From NCBI RefSeq assembly GCF_016859285.1, contig NC_053400.1, positions 22,277,001 to 22,341,000 on the forward strand: a stretch of DNA of 64,000 nt. Reading direction: 5' to 3'. The stretch is from Xiphias gladius. Lineage: Eukaryota; Chordata; Actinopteri; Istiophoriformes; Xiphiidae. The position numbers were made by a program, and so were the translations under genes. Under the pieces are notes generated by a model. The model saw only the letters and a list, made by a program, of their open reading frames with translations, did no database searches and had not been told where the DNA came from. Within the stretch, counting starts at the first letter, position 1, and each line of letters opens with the position of its first letter. Positions 12,093 through 23,739 of the stretch are shown in pieces.

Positions 12093-13012
12093 AAAAAAAA
12101 AAGACGGAACTGTGTGTAATAGAATATAGAAAAAAAACATTCCTTAAATTGATTTTACCTTGCTATTTATAGTTAAGCACTTGCTCCACCTGATAAAAGA
12201 GTACACCACTAATGTAGCATTGCACTCCTATAAAACTGACGGATCCACAATGGACAATTAAAAAAGGATCAAAATCGACGCAGCAGAACCTGAGATATTG
12301 TCCTTCTCATTCTATGCATTCTTCTTTGCTGTCAAAAGCTGATGCCTACATTACGCACAAAGCAGCTATACCACTGACAGTTACTACATTAATGTAGCCT
12401 CAAACTGCTACCCTCAAGCGGAGCTGAGGAGCTTCCACTAAAGTAATACTACTTTAGCAGCATGACGCTCCCCCACCATCCAAATAGCAGGGAACGTATA
12501 TTCTTTACTGTAGTGGTCTGTTTGGCCATCTATTAATAGTCTACCGAACAATTTTGAATTTCTGCTCATCTAAGCTATAGTTGTGTAATGTTTATTAGCA
12601 ATGTTAAATCTTTATCTCAGTTTTAACAAATACTCTGTCAACATAGCCTCAAAGTTAAAATTATATTGTGGTATTTATGTGAGAGGTTTACATTAAATTT
12701 TCAGCTTAGTCAGCTTGACAAATCACTGGTCAAGCAGTGTCAGTGTAGTTCCTGAATTTGTTTGTTTTAATATGGCTCGGTTAAAACAGACCCAAAATGT
12801 ACTCAAAATAAAACGTTACTGTTCTTTGGGTGTTTGGTTACAGTCGTAACCCTGGTCTCATTTGAAAGGTAACTCTTTACATTTTACAGCAAATAAAAAA
12901 AGCGAATATAATGCTTGTAGTACCTTTTGTGTGTAAAACGCTTTGGAGTCACAGCTAAAAGTCTGAGCCAGTTCCGTGTCAACAACTGTACAATGAGTTC
13001 AGTGTACTTCAC

Positions 13013-13180
13013 TGGCCTCCCCAGTGACCAGATCTAAACCAGTAGAAAACCTTTGGGATGTGTTGCAACGGGAGATTGGCGGCATGAATGTGCAGCTGAA
13101 ACATCTGCAGATATGATGTGATGCAGTAATGTCAACATGGACCAGAATCTCAAAGGGGTGTTCGCAATATCTTTATCTGA
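13013..13180 (+). pseudogene. Tc1/mariner transposase C-terminal remnant
   Basis: Conceptual reading gives WPPQ, a stop, PDLN, then after a frameshift VENLWDVLQREI and NVQLKHLQ. This corresponds to the conserved WPPQSPDLNPIEHLW region of Tc1-like transposases, which carries the last acidic residue of the DDE triad. The copy has at least one in-frame stop and two frame breaks, and lacks the N-terminal DNA-binding domain. It is a dead fossil; no terminal inverted repeats were located. Confidence 0.7.
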
Positions 13181-14673
13181 TTTGGCACCATGTTGCTCAA
13201 CAGAAAACCACTGGCCTGAATCTCTATGATAACTGTAGTGATCCTCTAAGTGCACTTTTTTTATTGTCAATAGCTGGTGGGTTGTGTGAAGACCGTGTCC
13301 CATACAGAACAAAACACACTTTCAGTAGTGCTACCAAGGACAAATTGTCCCATGGTTGGTATGATGTGTTTTAAAAAGTTAAACTGTGGTAAAATTTAAA
13401 CACAAATGACTAATTTTCTTTATATGTTACAGAGGGAAATAGTATTGTAAATCAGTGGAAATTCTACCACAGCTGGTTGAACAGAGGATGTTTCAGCTTC
13501 CCATGATGTCTGGGCTCCAAAATATCTCTTCTTTCAAGACTTAAAAAAAAAAACCAACAACACTTTTTTATTATTTCGTCCCGTTTCTCCGTATTGTTTT
13601 ATTCAACAGTTTTTCAAAAGCATCTTTTTGTTTTATTATTCCGAACTTCTATTAAGTTTGGTTGCAAGGTGTTCACAGCAAGAAAAAATCTAATTAGCCT
13701 TAATCCTCCTATATTGAAATAGCAATGCAAAAAGAGCCTGTGGTCCTTTGGTTGGCTTCAATAAGAATTGCCAGATAATATTTAAAAAGATATTAGAGTA
13801 ACAGTTATGGAGTAATGAATTTTAAGTGTTATTTATATTTTTCACCCTGCTAGACCTAAATGAATTTAGAATTTAGTTAGCAGGAAGATTCAACTGCTTT
13901 TTACTACTGAGCAACAGAAACATCTCCAATAATCTGAGACACTTGCATTCTACAAACCGCCTTTATGGTGTGATATAAGTTTCCTCATATAACACCGAAT
14001 GTCTCGGATCAATCAGATGTCAGCTACAAGCCTCTGTGGATTAATGCTCTATCAACTTTCACCAGACCAGTGCATTTCCACCAGTTATTGAAGTTCATCC
14101 TTGCAGTCACAGAGCACAGTGGGTTCTGTACACTCTGTACCATTTGTTTGGTCTTATACAAACACACTCACACACACATAAACTCGATAGGATTAGATAA
14201 AAGCACTTCAGTGCATGGAAACTGGAGGGGGAACAACACCTTTCTCTGGGTGTGTGAAGCGACATGTTGCACAAGGACAGCTCAGCCCTCTGGACGAGGA
14301 GCTTCATATTAAAATCTTTGACCTGTCCTTCCCCCTCTTCTTATTGTAGCGCTGTTTACATAACTGTCAATTTCTTTGCTTGTAGTGCACATTAGCAACC
14401 TTAAGTGCCACTTGTTCTTTACCAAAGCAACAAATGATTTTGTTCATGGTCAACCTTAAGAGGATTCAGTTGATCTGAGATTTATTAATACATTTATTAG
14501 ACTGAACAGATCATCACAATTGTCATGACATGCACAGACACATTAATGAAAGCAAGACAGCAAAAAACATAAGAGGCATAGCAGGGTACTGAACATTACA
14601 TGTGTCAAAGTGTCCCCTTAACTGCAACTATACACGTGAGTAATGTTTAACATAGTTCTAATTCAGGACTAAA

Positions 14674-14679
14674 TTTATT
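14674..14679 (-). promoter_or_regulatory. Candidate polyadenylation signal of the sulfotransferase
   Basis: AATAAA on the minus strand, 122 bases past the stop codon. Further copies lie at 14493-14498 and 14481-14486. Confidence 0.45.
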
Positions 14680-14801
14680 GCATATCGGTGGGATTTATAC
14701 AGCTAATATGGTTTAAACTACAACAGAGAGAAAACAGCTCACTTGTGATCCGTCTCACAGGATGCAACATGATTTCTAGCTTCATTAACTTGAGCTTTTT
14801 T

Positions 14802-17800
14802 TCATACGTCTGTATTCTCCTGCTGGATATGCTCTTTGGCAGGTGTCTCCTCTTTATCCTGCACCTCCCACACAAACTCTAAAGTGCAGTCTTGCATCTT
14901 GGACTTGAAGACGCTTTCGAAATATTGATTCTGCTCCTCTGTGAACATGTTTTTCCAGTCACCAGTCTTGCCTTAGATGTAGGAAGGGAACAGGGAGTGA
15001 AGCAAAAAGGATGATATTTAATTAAAGGCCAAATAATTGATTTTAAAAAACACATAAACTTCAAGTTAATCTATATATATATAGGTGAAACGAATAACTG
15101 ATCATGATTTTAAATATAAGCCAGATGACTCTTGTGTTTACCAATGTTACAGATGTAAGCACACCAATTAACAGAAAGGATTTTAGATTCTGGGAGATAC
15201 ACTTATTCACTTCCTAGCCAGTTAGATGAGAAGATTGATACCACTATGTATGTATGTTAGATATGAAGCTACAGTCAGCAGCCACTTAGCTTAGCTTGAT
15301 AGATGACCCAAATGAGAGATGTTCCCTTCCCCTATTATTAAATTTCAAGGATTTTTAGAGGAGAGATGAAAGTATCCAGTTCTTCATGATAAAAATAATT
15401 TCAACCAAATAATTTGTCTTTTTTGTCCCCTCAGATTCATCTCAGTAATCATTTTTAGTCATTTTTCAGATCAATGGCACGTTCGAACCTCGGTGACCAC
15501 TATTTTTTCATTTTTATTGTTTTTACAATTGGATCAAATATTGTGAGACATATGACATAATCAGTGAATCAAGTTTGATTTATCTGCATATAATAGAACA
15601 GAGCCTAACCTTTTCTCATGAAGGAGCCCTTGCTATGGTCCATTATCTCGTCAGTTACGAGGGTGTAGTTGACCATCTTGTTATTTTTCATGTTGCTGAA
15701 GCTGGAGTGTTGCACACAGTTGTTGACCTCTTCCTCCAACAGGGGACACTGTAGGAAAGAGCTGATCCTCTTTATGGCACCATGTCGGTCCTGACAGCAG
15801 GAAGAAGACAATATAATGTTAAAAGTTATTAAAAATTCTTATTAAGAATTGATCAGCATATAACATTTTTTTTTTTGTATGTGAACAAAGCTTAGTTTGA
15901 AGAGGTGACTGCAGAGTAAACAATATTTTCATGATTGGGGAAAAAGATAAGTATCTTCCAAGAAACTTTACAGTTTATGTTTATTGACATATAGTGCTAC
16001 AAGTATGATGAATCACTTCTCTGTCACCAACAACATGTCTTCGTAGGTGATGTGAAGAAGATTTTCCATAGCTGCTGTCTGACTGGTCCAGCCTTTAATA
16101 TGGTCAAACCAGGAACCATAGTGCACTGAAAGGAATAAGTGTAAAAAGAATACTGTGCATTTGATCAAATTATACTTTTGGCTGCAAATTATATGATAAA
16201 AGGAAAACAAAAAACATGCAAGTATCCTTTGTCCTCATGCCAACTCACGTGTGTCCCCCAGGAATCGATTTAAAAACTCTGGAAATGTGCCAGCCTCAGG
16301 GAGAAAGTTGGCCATTTTGTGAAAGTGGTAAAAGGACACCACCACATCTTTAGGGTTTCTGCTCACATAGATGACCTGAGAGATGACACAGAGGAACAGG
16401 TTAGATATTTAGTACCGTACTTTGTATAACCTGACCAATTTTTCAGGCTGATACTGATATCAATATAATTTTTTAAAGAAATCTAAGCAAGATACATACT
16501 TGCAGTTACAGGTAGGGTTTATATATACACCAATACCGACTGTGCGGACCTAAAAAAGCAGAGTGCAGTAACCACAGATGCAGCTGACCTGAGAAAAAAG
16601 GTTTTAAATTTTTCAGGCTCGATCGCAAACTGGACAACACATAGGAGTGCTGTAAGGTAAGGTTTTATTTTATGTCTTTTTCCGGTGGATTTTTGTGGCC
16701 GATATTTTTTACCCATGTAGCTCAGTGCCATAGAATGACACAATACCCCAAAAATGCAGATACTGCACTCTGCATTTGGATAATCTTCACAGATCGTTCA
16801 GAGAAACTACAGTATCTACAAACAAACTCTGTTCTATCAGCTTTCTTATCCATTTTAACTTTAGTTTGATTATTATTTACAGCCCACAGTTTATAGGAAT
16901 CAAGTGTTTCTGTGTATAGCTAAATTTCCATCTGTCTGAGCACTATTTATATTTATTTTTTAAATCAGTATAACACATTAACTTACAATTTAATACATTA
17001 AAGTATGAGATTTAAAGGTAGATTAACCATCAAATCACACGGAATTCACTAGAGTCAAAAAATTTGATGGAAACTACTTAGATCTGCTAAGCTAGCTACC
17101 TTTAGCAGGAGTTTCTGTTTTTTCTTTCTTTCTGATTTACTAGCTGCTGCGTGAATAACAAGCTGAAACTACGAAATGGATATTGTCCATTTACAGATAA
17201 CAACTAGGGGAAAAAATAATAACTAAACTTAGCCTTAGTTTAAGCTAAGGTTTGCCATGGCAATCTCACAAGCTAGCTTTCGCCTGATACAGCCCTCTTG
17301 TTTTAGCTGCGTAGCTAGCTGTCTTTCTCTGGCAGAGAGTGCAGTAAGTGCGGTGACTAGTCCTGCAACTCACAGATTACAAAGCAAGAATGCAGTAACT
17401 ACACAGACAAAGTGCAGATCCTGGGTTTTGGTTTTTAGATCCATTATAACTCAGTTTTGACCAGATATATATAGTTACTGTGTTTTGCCTTTCTGGGGCA
17501 TTTTTTTCTTCAGTATTTCTGCCTTAAAGTTATTATGGAAGGTTAATACTCCCTCAAAAGTTGAGACCGATCTTTTTCAACTTACATACAGCCTAATCAG
17601 TTTTATAGGGCCCGGACACACCACCCAACCTCTACTACTAGTAGTGATGACAAAGGCAGATTTATGACTCTCACATCACCTCTCATTTGTGTTAAAAAAA
17701 TTTGAATATGCCTCAGTGACTACAACTGATCTCCAACTGGCTGCTGACATGCATGCCTGTCCGGGACCTGCATGAGAGGAAATACAGTAACCTACCCTAC

Positions 17801-19618
17801 TGTTAAACACCAGGGACAAAGAGGTAAATAAATCTAGGATTTTATCATTCTATCCCGGACAAATTGTCATGTGTTGCATTTCAAAAATATATTAGAATAC
17901 TGTCAATAAACTGAACCAAACCAAAGAGGACAGCAGTCTGTTTTTGAACTCCAAAGGACCTTGCAGAGAGATAAACAAAAGATTCCAGCACGACAATGAT
18001 ATTACCATGCAGGAGTGCCGTAACTGCAGCCTGGGCAAAAATACAAAGCCAGAAGTAGTAGTAACTACGCAAACCAAAATACACATACTATGTTTGGTTT
18101 TTCGGTCTGTTTTATAGTTACTGACATTTAAAAAAGCTGTTTTGAAAGAAATTACACATTTCTATGACATAATATTTTTTGCATGGTAGAACAGAAAGTC
18201 AGATAAAGGTTATAACTCAGTTTTGACCAGATATATATAGTTACTGTGTTTTGCCTTTCTGGGGCATTTTTTTCTTCAGTATTTCTGCCTTAAAGTTATT
18301 ATGGAAGGTTAATACTCCCTCAAAAGTTGAGACCGATCTTTTTCAACTTACATACAGCCTAATCAGTTTTATAGGGCCCGGACACACCACCCAACCTCTA
18401 CTACTAGTAGTGATGACAAAGGCAGATTTATGACTCTCACATCACCTCTCATTTGTGTTAAAAAAATTTGAATATGCCTCAGTGACTACAACTGATCTCC
18501 AGCTGGCTGCTGACATGCATGCCTGTCCGGGACCTGCATGAGAGGAAATACAGTAACCTACCCTACTGTTAAACACCAGGGACAAACAGGTAAATAAATC
18601 TAGGATTTTATCATTCTATCCCGGACAAATTGTCATGTGTTGCATTTCAAAAATATATTAGAATACTGTCAATAAACTGAACCAAACCAAAGAGGACAGC
18701 AGTCTGTTTTTGAACTCCAAAGGACCTTGCAGAGAGATAAACAAAAGATTCCAGCACGACAATGATATTACCATGCAGGAGTGCCGTAACTGCAGCCTGG
18801 GCAAAAATACAAAGCCAGAAGTAGTAGTAACTACGCAAACCAAAATACACATACTATGTTTGGTTTTTCGGTCTGTTTTATAGTTACTGACATTTAAAAA
18901 AGCTGTTTTGAAAGAAATTACACATTTCTATGACATAATATTTTTTGCATGGTAGAACAGAAAGTCAGATAAAGGTTACAACTCAGTTTTGACCAAATAT
19001 ATAGTTACTAAGTTTTGCCTTTGTGATCTAAACATCACATAAAAATGTAAATCTGACCTTGGCTTTGGAACCCTGGAGGGCAGGGCCCAGTAGGTGATGA
19101 GGCAGGTGTGTGGTGATGACTCGAGGTGTGGTGGATGAGTCCTCCAGTAACGGAGCACAGTAGTATTGCTCCAGCCATGGAGCCCTGACCCAGTTTGGGA
19201 CAGTTTTGTTCAAGTGTGGGTCTCCTCTGCTGTATATGAGAGTCACAATTTCCTGCATCCATGTGGTGCCTGTTGAGAGAAAAGAGAGAAGCATCTGTGA
19301 GCTGACTTTCATTAAATTAATTTGTTAAAAAGCAAAAAAGTACTTTTAAAAAAAGTTCCAAAACATAGACAAGAAAGTAATGAGTCATGATGTAAATGCC
19401 ACTCATATGCCACTCATGCATGCTCAAGTGGTGTAACTGTGGTGCCATGTAGCTTGATCAATGTGTCGTCTCTAGTTACCTGACTTTGGATAGGAAACAA
19501 TTAGGGTATCTGTGTCCTGAAAAGGAAATTTGAGCGCAAATTGCAAGGATTCCTGGGTGTGTATGTGTCCAGGGAGCATAATTCCACAAATCATTTCTGC
19601 GACATCCAACCTGGCCAT
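14802..19618 (-). CDS. Cytosolic sulfotransferase, SULT2/SULT3-like (six exons, 308 aa)
   Basis: Transfers sulfonate from PAPS to hydroxyl or amine groups of steroids or xenobiotics in the cytosol. Exons in transcript order are 19618-19480, 19269-19058, 16375-16249, 16125-16028, 15790-15610 and 14971-14802; all splice phases agree. The 5'-phosphosulfate loop is YPKSGTTW (residues 43-50). The probable catalytic His is H101 in ITTHLP. PAPS 3'-phosphate contacts are RNPKDVVVS (123-131) and RKGKTGDWKN (251-260), followed by the KTVE-like dimer motif in the FTEEQNQYFE stretch. Length is normal for the family. Residues such as GSWFDHIKGW and HFHKMANFLP recall fish SULT2/SULT3 enzymes and the mammalian amine sulfotransferase, but I cannot assign the subfamily from sequence alone. 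The C-terminus carries a roughly 20-residue polar tail. Intron 2 holds a 766-bp tandem duplication. The start is the first in-frame ATG of the first exon with sulfotransferase homology. Confidence 0.88.
14972..15609. other. Sulfotransferase intron 5
   Basis: AT-rich intron. Around 15250-15320 the phrase 'cagccacttagcttagcttg' resembles a piece of another common teleost repeat. No embedded gene is seen. Confidence 0.6.
17444..19024. repeat. 766-bp tandem duplication with a partial third copy
   Basis: Copy 1 is 17444-18209 and copy 2 is 18210-18975, exactly 766 bases apart. I saw two differences between them: A17736 versus G18502, and G17821 versus C18587. A third, diverged fragment of about 45 bases starts at 18976 with TTACAACTCAGTTTTGACC and ends near 19024, only about 34 bases from the exon 2 donor. 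Short open frames on both strands occur twice for this reason; none is a gene. The array lies wholly inside intron 2 of the sulfotransferase gene. Confidence 0.95.
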
Positions 19619-22600
19619 ATCTATCTCTAATACGTATTAATAAGTATCTGCTGCTCTCTGTCTCTCCTTTTAAGCTTCCTCTTGACTTGTTCGACTTTGG
19701 TGTTTACCTTTTCTGTAGCCCTGCCTTTCTCTGTCTGTTTCTCTACACTGTCTGTCTGAGCGAGACTAAAAAGAGGACTAACTAAAATGACAAAATAAAA
19801 ATGGGACTCCTTAACTGCTCGTTTCTGTCAATGAATACTAAACATGACATACATCAATGGTTGCAGGAGTGGACAAAGCATGTAAGAAAAAATGATTTAG
19901 CAATGAACCTGTACAATGGTCTGTCTGTTTAAAAAAAAAAAAAAAAAATTTTGGGAAAGGAGGGGAAAAAGTGCAACAGACGTTGGCTGGTGACATTAAA
20001 CAAAGCCTTAATCACACAGGCGTCTCTGTTTGATGTCTGCTCATAAAGTTTACCCTGTTTTGCAACAAGTAATGGAACACTTCTGCCGCTTTACAACTGT
20101 GTTGCGACAGTTTTGGTTAAAAATTGTTTTTTTTATTATAGTACATGCCACCGTTAGACACCTGGTTTATTGAGCTCCACTCATTTGCCTCACTTTTATC
20201 AACTATACCAGTCTTTCTGTCACCCAGGATTCATACGAGTGTACAATTTGGGTGAATGCACAGTACATGGACTAATAAATTCCTCGTGATAATCATTTCA
20301 TTCAAGTGGAGCAACTGTTGTAGTTTCTTTGCCTGTAGGGGATTACATCAACATCCACGGTCTAAACTGATTCCCCCATTTTCTTCATTCATAGTCCTTT
20401 TTTGATATGTTGTCTGTTTTAGAGTTGTTTTGTATATTTGACTCATTTTTTCTTTTATGCTGCTGTCTTGGCCAGATCTCCCTTGCGAATATTGTCTCTT
20501 TCATTGCTAAATAAAGGTTAAAGCTGCACCAATCAATAATTTTGGCTATGAATAACTATTGGTAAATGTGAAAGGGGTCGCTTACAGTGATAAACCCACA
20601 AAGAATTATCACCCAACTCTTGGTTTCTCTCATTGTCTCTCTTTTCCTACTCTAACCCACTGTACACTAGAAACAGCAGAAAGACACAGTTAGCAATTAA
20701 CTGGTGAACATAGTGAAGCATTTAGCAGCTAAAGACCCAGATATTTCCTTCAAGAGTCGATGGAAGACATAAACTGAATTTTGGACCTACGTATTGCATG
20801 GTTTGATGATACTCATGTTGCTCTGTGCCTGCCACATGTGTAAACAGTTTCTAACAAGTTTGTCACAACAGCAGTTGCCTATGTCGTCTGTATAAAGTGC
20901 TAACGCATCAGTGATATGTTAACAGCTTTATATGCAGGCCCCAAGTCGCAAACTAAGAGAGCTAAAAAAAAAAAGCTGATTTAAGTTAAAAAAATTACGT
21001 TGGTGGCACAGATTGGTAAGAAACTGGTCTGACAATGACTTGTGGAGAATATACAGCCCGAGTTACAAGCTACTAAACAATTTCTACTTTTGAACTCTTG
21101 ATTAAAATTGACGAACAGGAACTTTTTTACATTAATTAACCTCACCATCAAAGGCATTATGTACAATTTGAACCTTGCAATCTGTCAGAACAGAAAAATT
21201 CAAAAACTGAAATAGCAATTTAAAAAAAAAAAAGAAAAATTAGGCTGCTGGTTTTAAATCATGATAACTGTTTGTTTCTATAAAGAACAGGTCTGCTCAG
21301 GAGGGTGTATGATTACACCCTTTGTGATTTCTTCTCAGGGAGATGGGTGGATGTATTTCCAAAAAAATTCAACCTTTAACCAAGTTCCCCGTGTGGTCTG
21401 AACATATTTAATATGACATAAAGAATAACATAATTTCATTATGAGCATTACCTTTCAGGATGCAGCTGGAAAATGAAAATAGGGTTTGATGGGTGAAGAC
21501 TTTTTCATTCGAAGGATTTCCTCAGTCTTCATGTAAGTGATGGTTAAAGGACATGCAAGGTATGTGTTAACCCTATAATGGTCTTCTCTACTGTTTGGTA
21601 GGGCACTGAATAATTCGTACTTATCTCTTTGACCCAGTAAACTATGCATCATTTACTGGAGACCATCATCTTTATCGTCTAATTAGAAGGGCCTGAAAGA
21701 TAGCAAGTGGGAGCTGATAGGGGCTATGTGTCAAAATCAAGATAAATTAAGCTTTACATGTATGTTCAAGCATGAGAAAGATCATTAGTCTTTTTATCAT
21801 CATACAAAGTCTGCAGCTCATAATTATTATCCAATGAACTTAAGAAGTTGTCCCTGACTGAGTCAGAAACACTGGTGCGCTTTGTGTACATGGCATCATG
21901 AGGTTTTAAAAAAAGGTTTGGAAGATAGCACTGATTTAGCCTTCCGCCCCATGAGGTAAACACAAGAAGGAAACAGAAAAAACAGTGAGAAAAACTTGTA
22001 GTAGAAATATATGGTGCTTATAGGTTTGTACATACTGTACAACATTACATTGCTCCAGGCAACATTTTGAGGATAATCAATCAAATCAAAAGAATCACAA
22101 CATGTAGTGCCACAACTTGCTCAAGATTGGACAAACAAGAGGAGACCATAGGTGTATCTAAATTAAAAGTACAACTAAAGAAAAAGTTTATTTTACATTA
22201 GTGTAACAAGAAATACCAAGAAAGACTGACTGACTGCCACCGGGTTTTGGTAGCCAAGTACTCAGATCAGCTGAGCTGAGTTCTCCTGATAAACAGACTC
22301 AGCCCTCCAACCTTCTGGAATAATATAATAATAAGAATAATAATCATCATCATCATTCTCATTGCCATAATCGTAATCATAATCATAATAATCAGCTACT
22401 TCAATACTTGACCGTGATATAAGTCATATTGCATAAACCATCATCAGCCTCTGGTTGTTATCTTGTTTTCTCTTGTTAGCCTAACAACTATTATTTTGGA
22501 AAAGAAAGGTAAACTTTTACTATCACTACAGTGTCTTCCATTATTATTTTTTTAACATACAAATAACATAGAAAGAAAATTAATCCACAACACTTTTGAT

Positions 22601-23739
22601 TATGAACTTCACTTGTTCACGCTTCTCAAATGTGAATATTTGGTGATCTTATGATCTACATTGATAGTACATTGAAAATTTTGACTTTTGGGTAGTTGGC
22701 TTGACAAAACAAACAAATTAAATATTTAAATCTGGGCTATGAGAAATTATAAAAGGCTTTTTTTTTTTTTTTCTTTTGATCATCAAACCACAGTCATCCT
22801 GGAAGAGACCATTCCCATCAGGATGGAAATGTTTCATCGAAGGATAGAGGTGGTCACTCACAACAACTTTGTATTGATTTGCAGTGACCCCTACCCTCTA
22901 AGGGGAAATGTGGACCCAAACCATGCCAGCAACCAAAACCAAATCAAAAGTATCGATTATGGAGTATGGCCCTTTCCAGAGCATTACTTGTTTGAACGAC
23001 AATGGAGCTCTATGACAGAGAGGAATGAGGTGCATCAGGCTCTGGTTATACAGAGAAAACTTTACTCAAGTAGAATGAGTTCATTGTTTGTTTTGTCGTT
23101 TTCATGGAACTGATTGACAATAAGAAAAAATGGAAAATTTGTAAACATATACACCATAAGTGTACACCCTTATTGTGTAGGGTCTTAAAGCTGTATCGCA
23201 AATTTTTAAACCAATTAGGTTTCAGTGAGGAATTATAGCACAAATCTCTCCTAAATATACAAGTCTAACTTTATTTGAAACTTTCAATCATAACATTGTC
23301 CAAAGTTTAAGGTGTGAACTTTAGAAAAGCAGTCAAAATGTACATTATACATTAACCAACATGTACTGGTTTACTATTGTAAAAATGTTGAAGCTACTGT
23401 CTGCCATTTTATGACTGCTGACGCTGTAATAAGAAACAGATTCAAAACAGAGGTGGAGCAATGAGCAGAGTCAGGATCAAGAGGCCTCATCAAATGGAGA
23501 CCGACTGACAGCCAGAATGAGAATCTGAAAGAAACTGCACAGATGCAAACAATCAAACAAACTAAAAATTGGTAACAGAGACAAAATATGTTCCAGTAGC
23601 AGTTAGTAGAATCAGGATGCTCAGAAGGTAAGGAAAGATCAAGTTGTACAATCTTGAGATTGGGCTAAAACGGAGGACAGTTTAGGGACACAAAGGAAAA
23701 GAAGAGCAGTGCATTTAAGAGTGTGTAAAAGTTTAAGAA
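19619..23739. other. Intergenic region between the sulfotransferase and dpep1
   Basis: Both gene starts face this 4.1-kb region, so it should hold two divergent promoters. I see no convincing TATA box or CpG island for either gene. It contains poly(A) and poly(T) tracts, an ATC/AAT-rich stretch at about 22320-22395, and a dispersed repeat at about 22780-22990. No gene is supported. Confidence 0.6.
22780..22990 (+). repeat. Teleost dispersed repeat fragment that happens to stay open
   Basis: The phrases 'ctggaagagaccattcccat', 'tttgtattgatttgcagtga' and 'gtggacccaaaccatgccag' are ones I recognise from a repeat dispersed in other teleosts. The open frame spanning 22739-23113 is therefore repeat-derived and is not called as a gene. 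Confidence 0.5.

Larger units (their letters stand above)
4589..14673. other. Gene-free intergenic region between hp and the sulfotransferase
   Basis: About 10 kb without a supportable gene. It contains microsatellites, a Tc1/mariner transposase remnant, a LINE-like 3' tail and several degraded teleost repeats, listed separately. Remaining open frames are short, lack splice context, and match no family I know. Confidence 0.6.

Noticed and set aside
11721..12140. 139-codon minus-strand open frame rich in Cys, Val and Phe
   Set aside because: It lies across a known teleost SINE-like repeat and its CAAA/CAGA tail.
17485..18852. Duplicated open frames (MPFWGIFFF... and MYFGLRSYY...)
   Set aside because: Each pair arises from the 766-bp tandem duplication in a sulfotransferase intron; no homology or transcript signal supports a gene.
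22739..23113. 124-codon plus-strand open frame upstream of dpep1
   Set aside because: Its sequence contains phrases of a dispersed teleost repeat and it begins in a poly(T) tract; no protein family was recognised.
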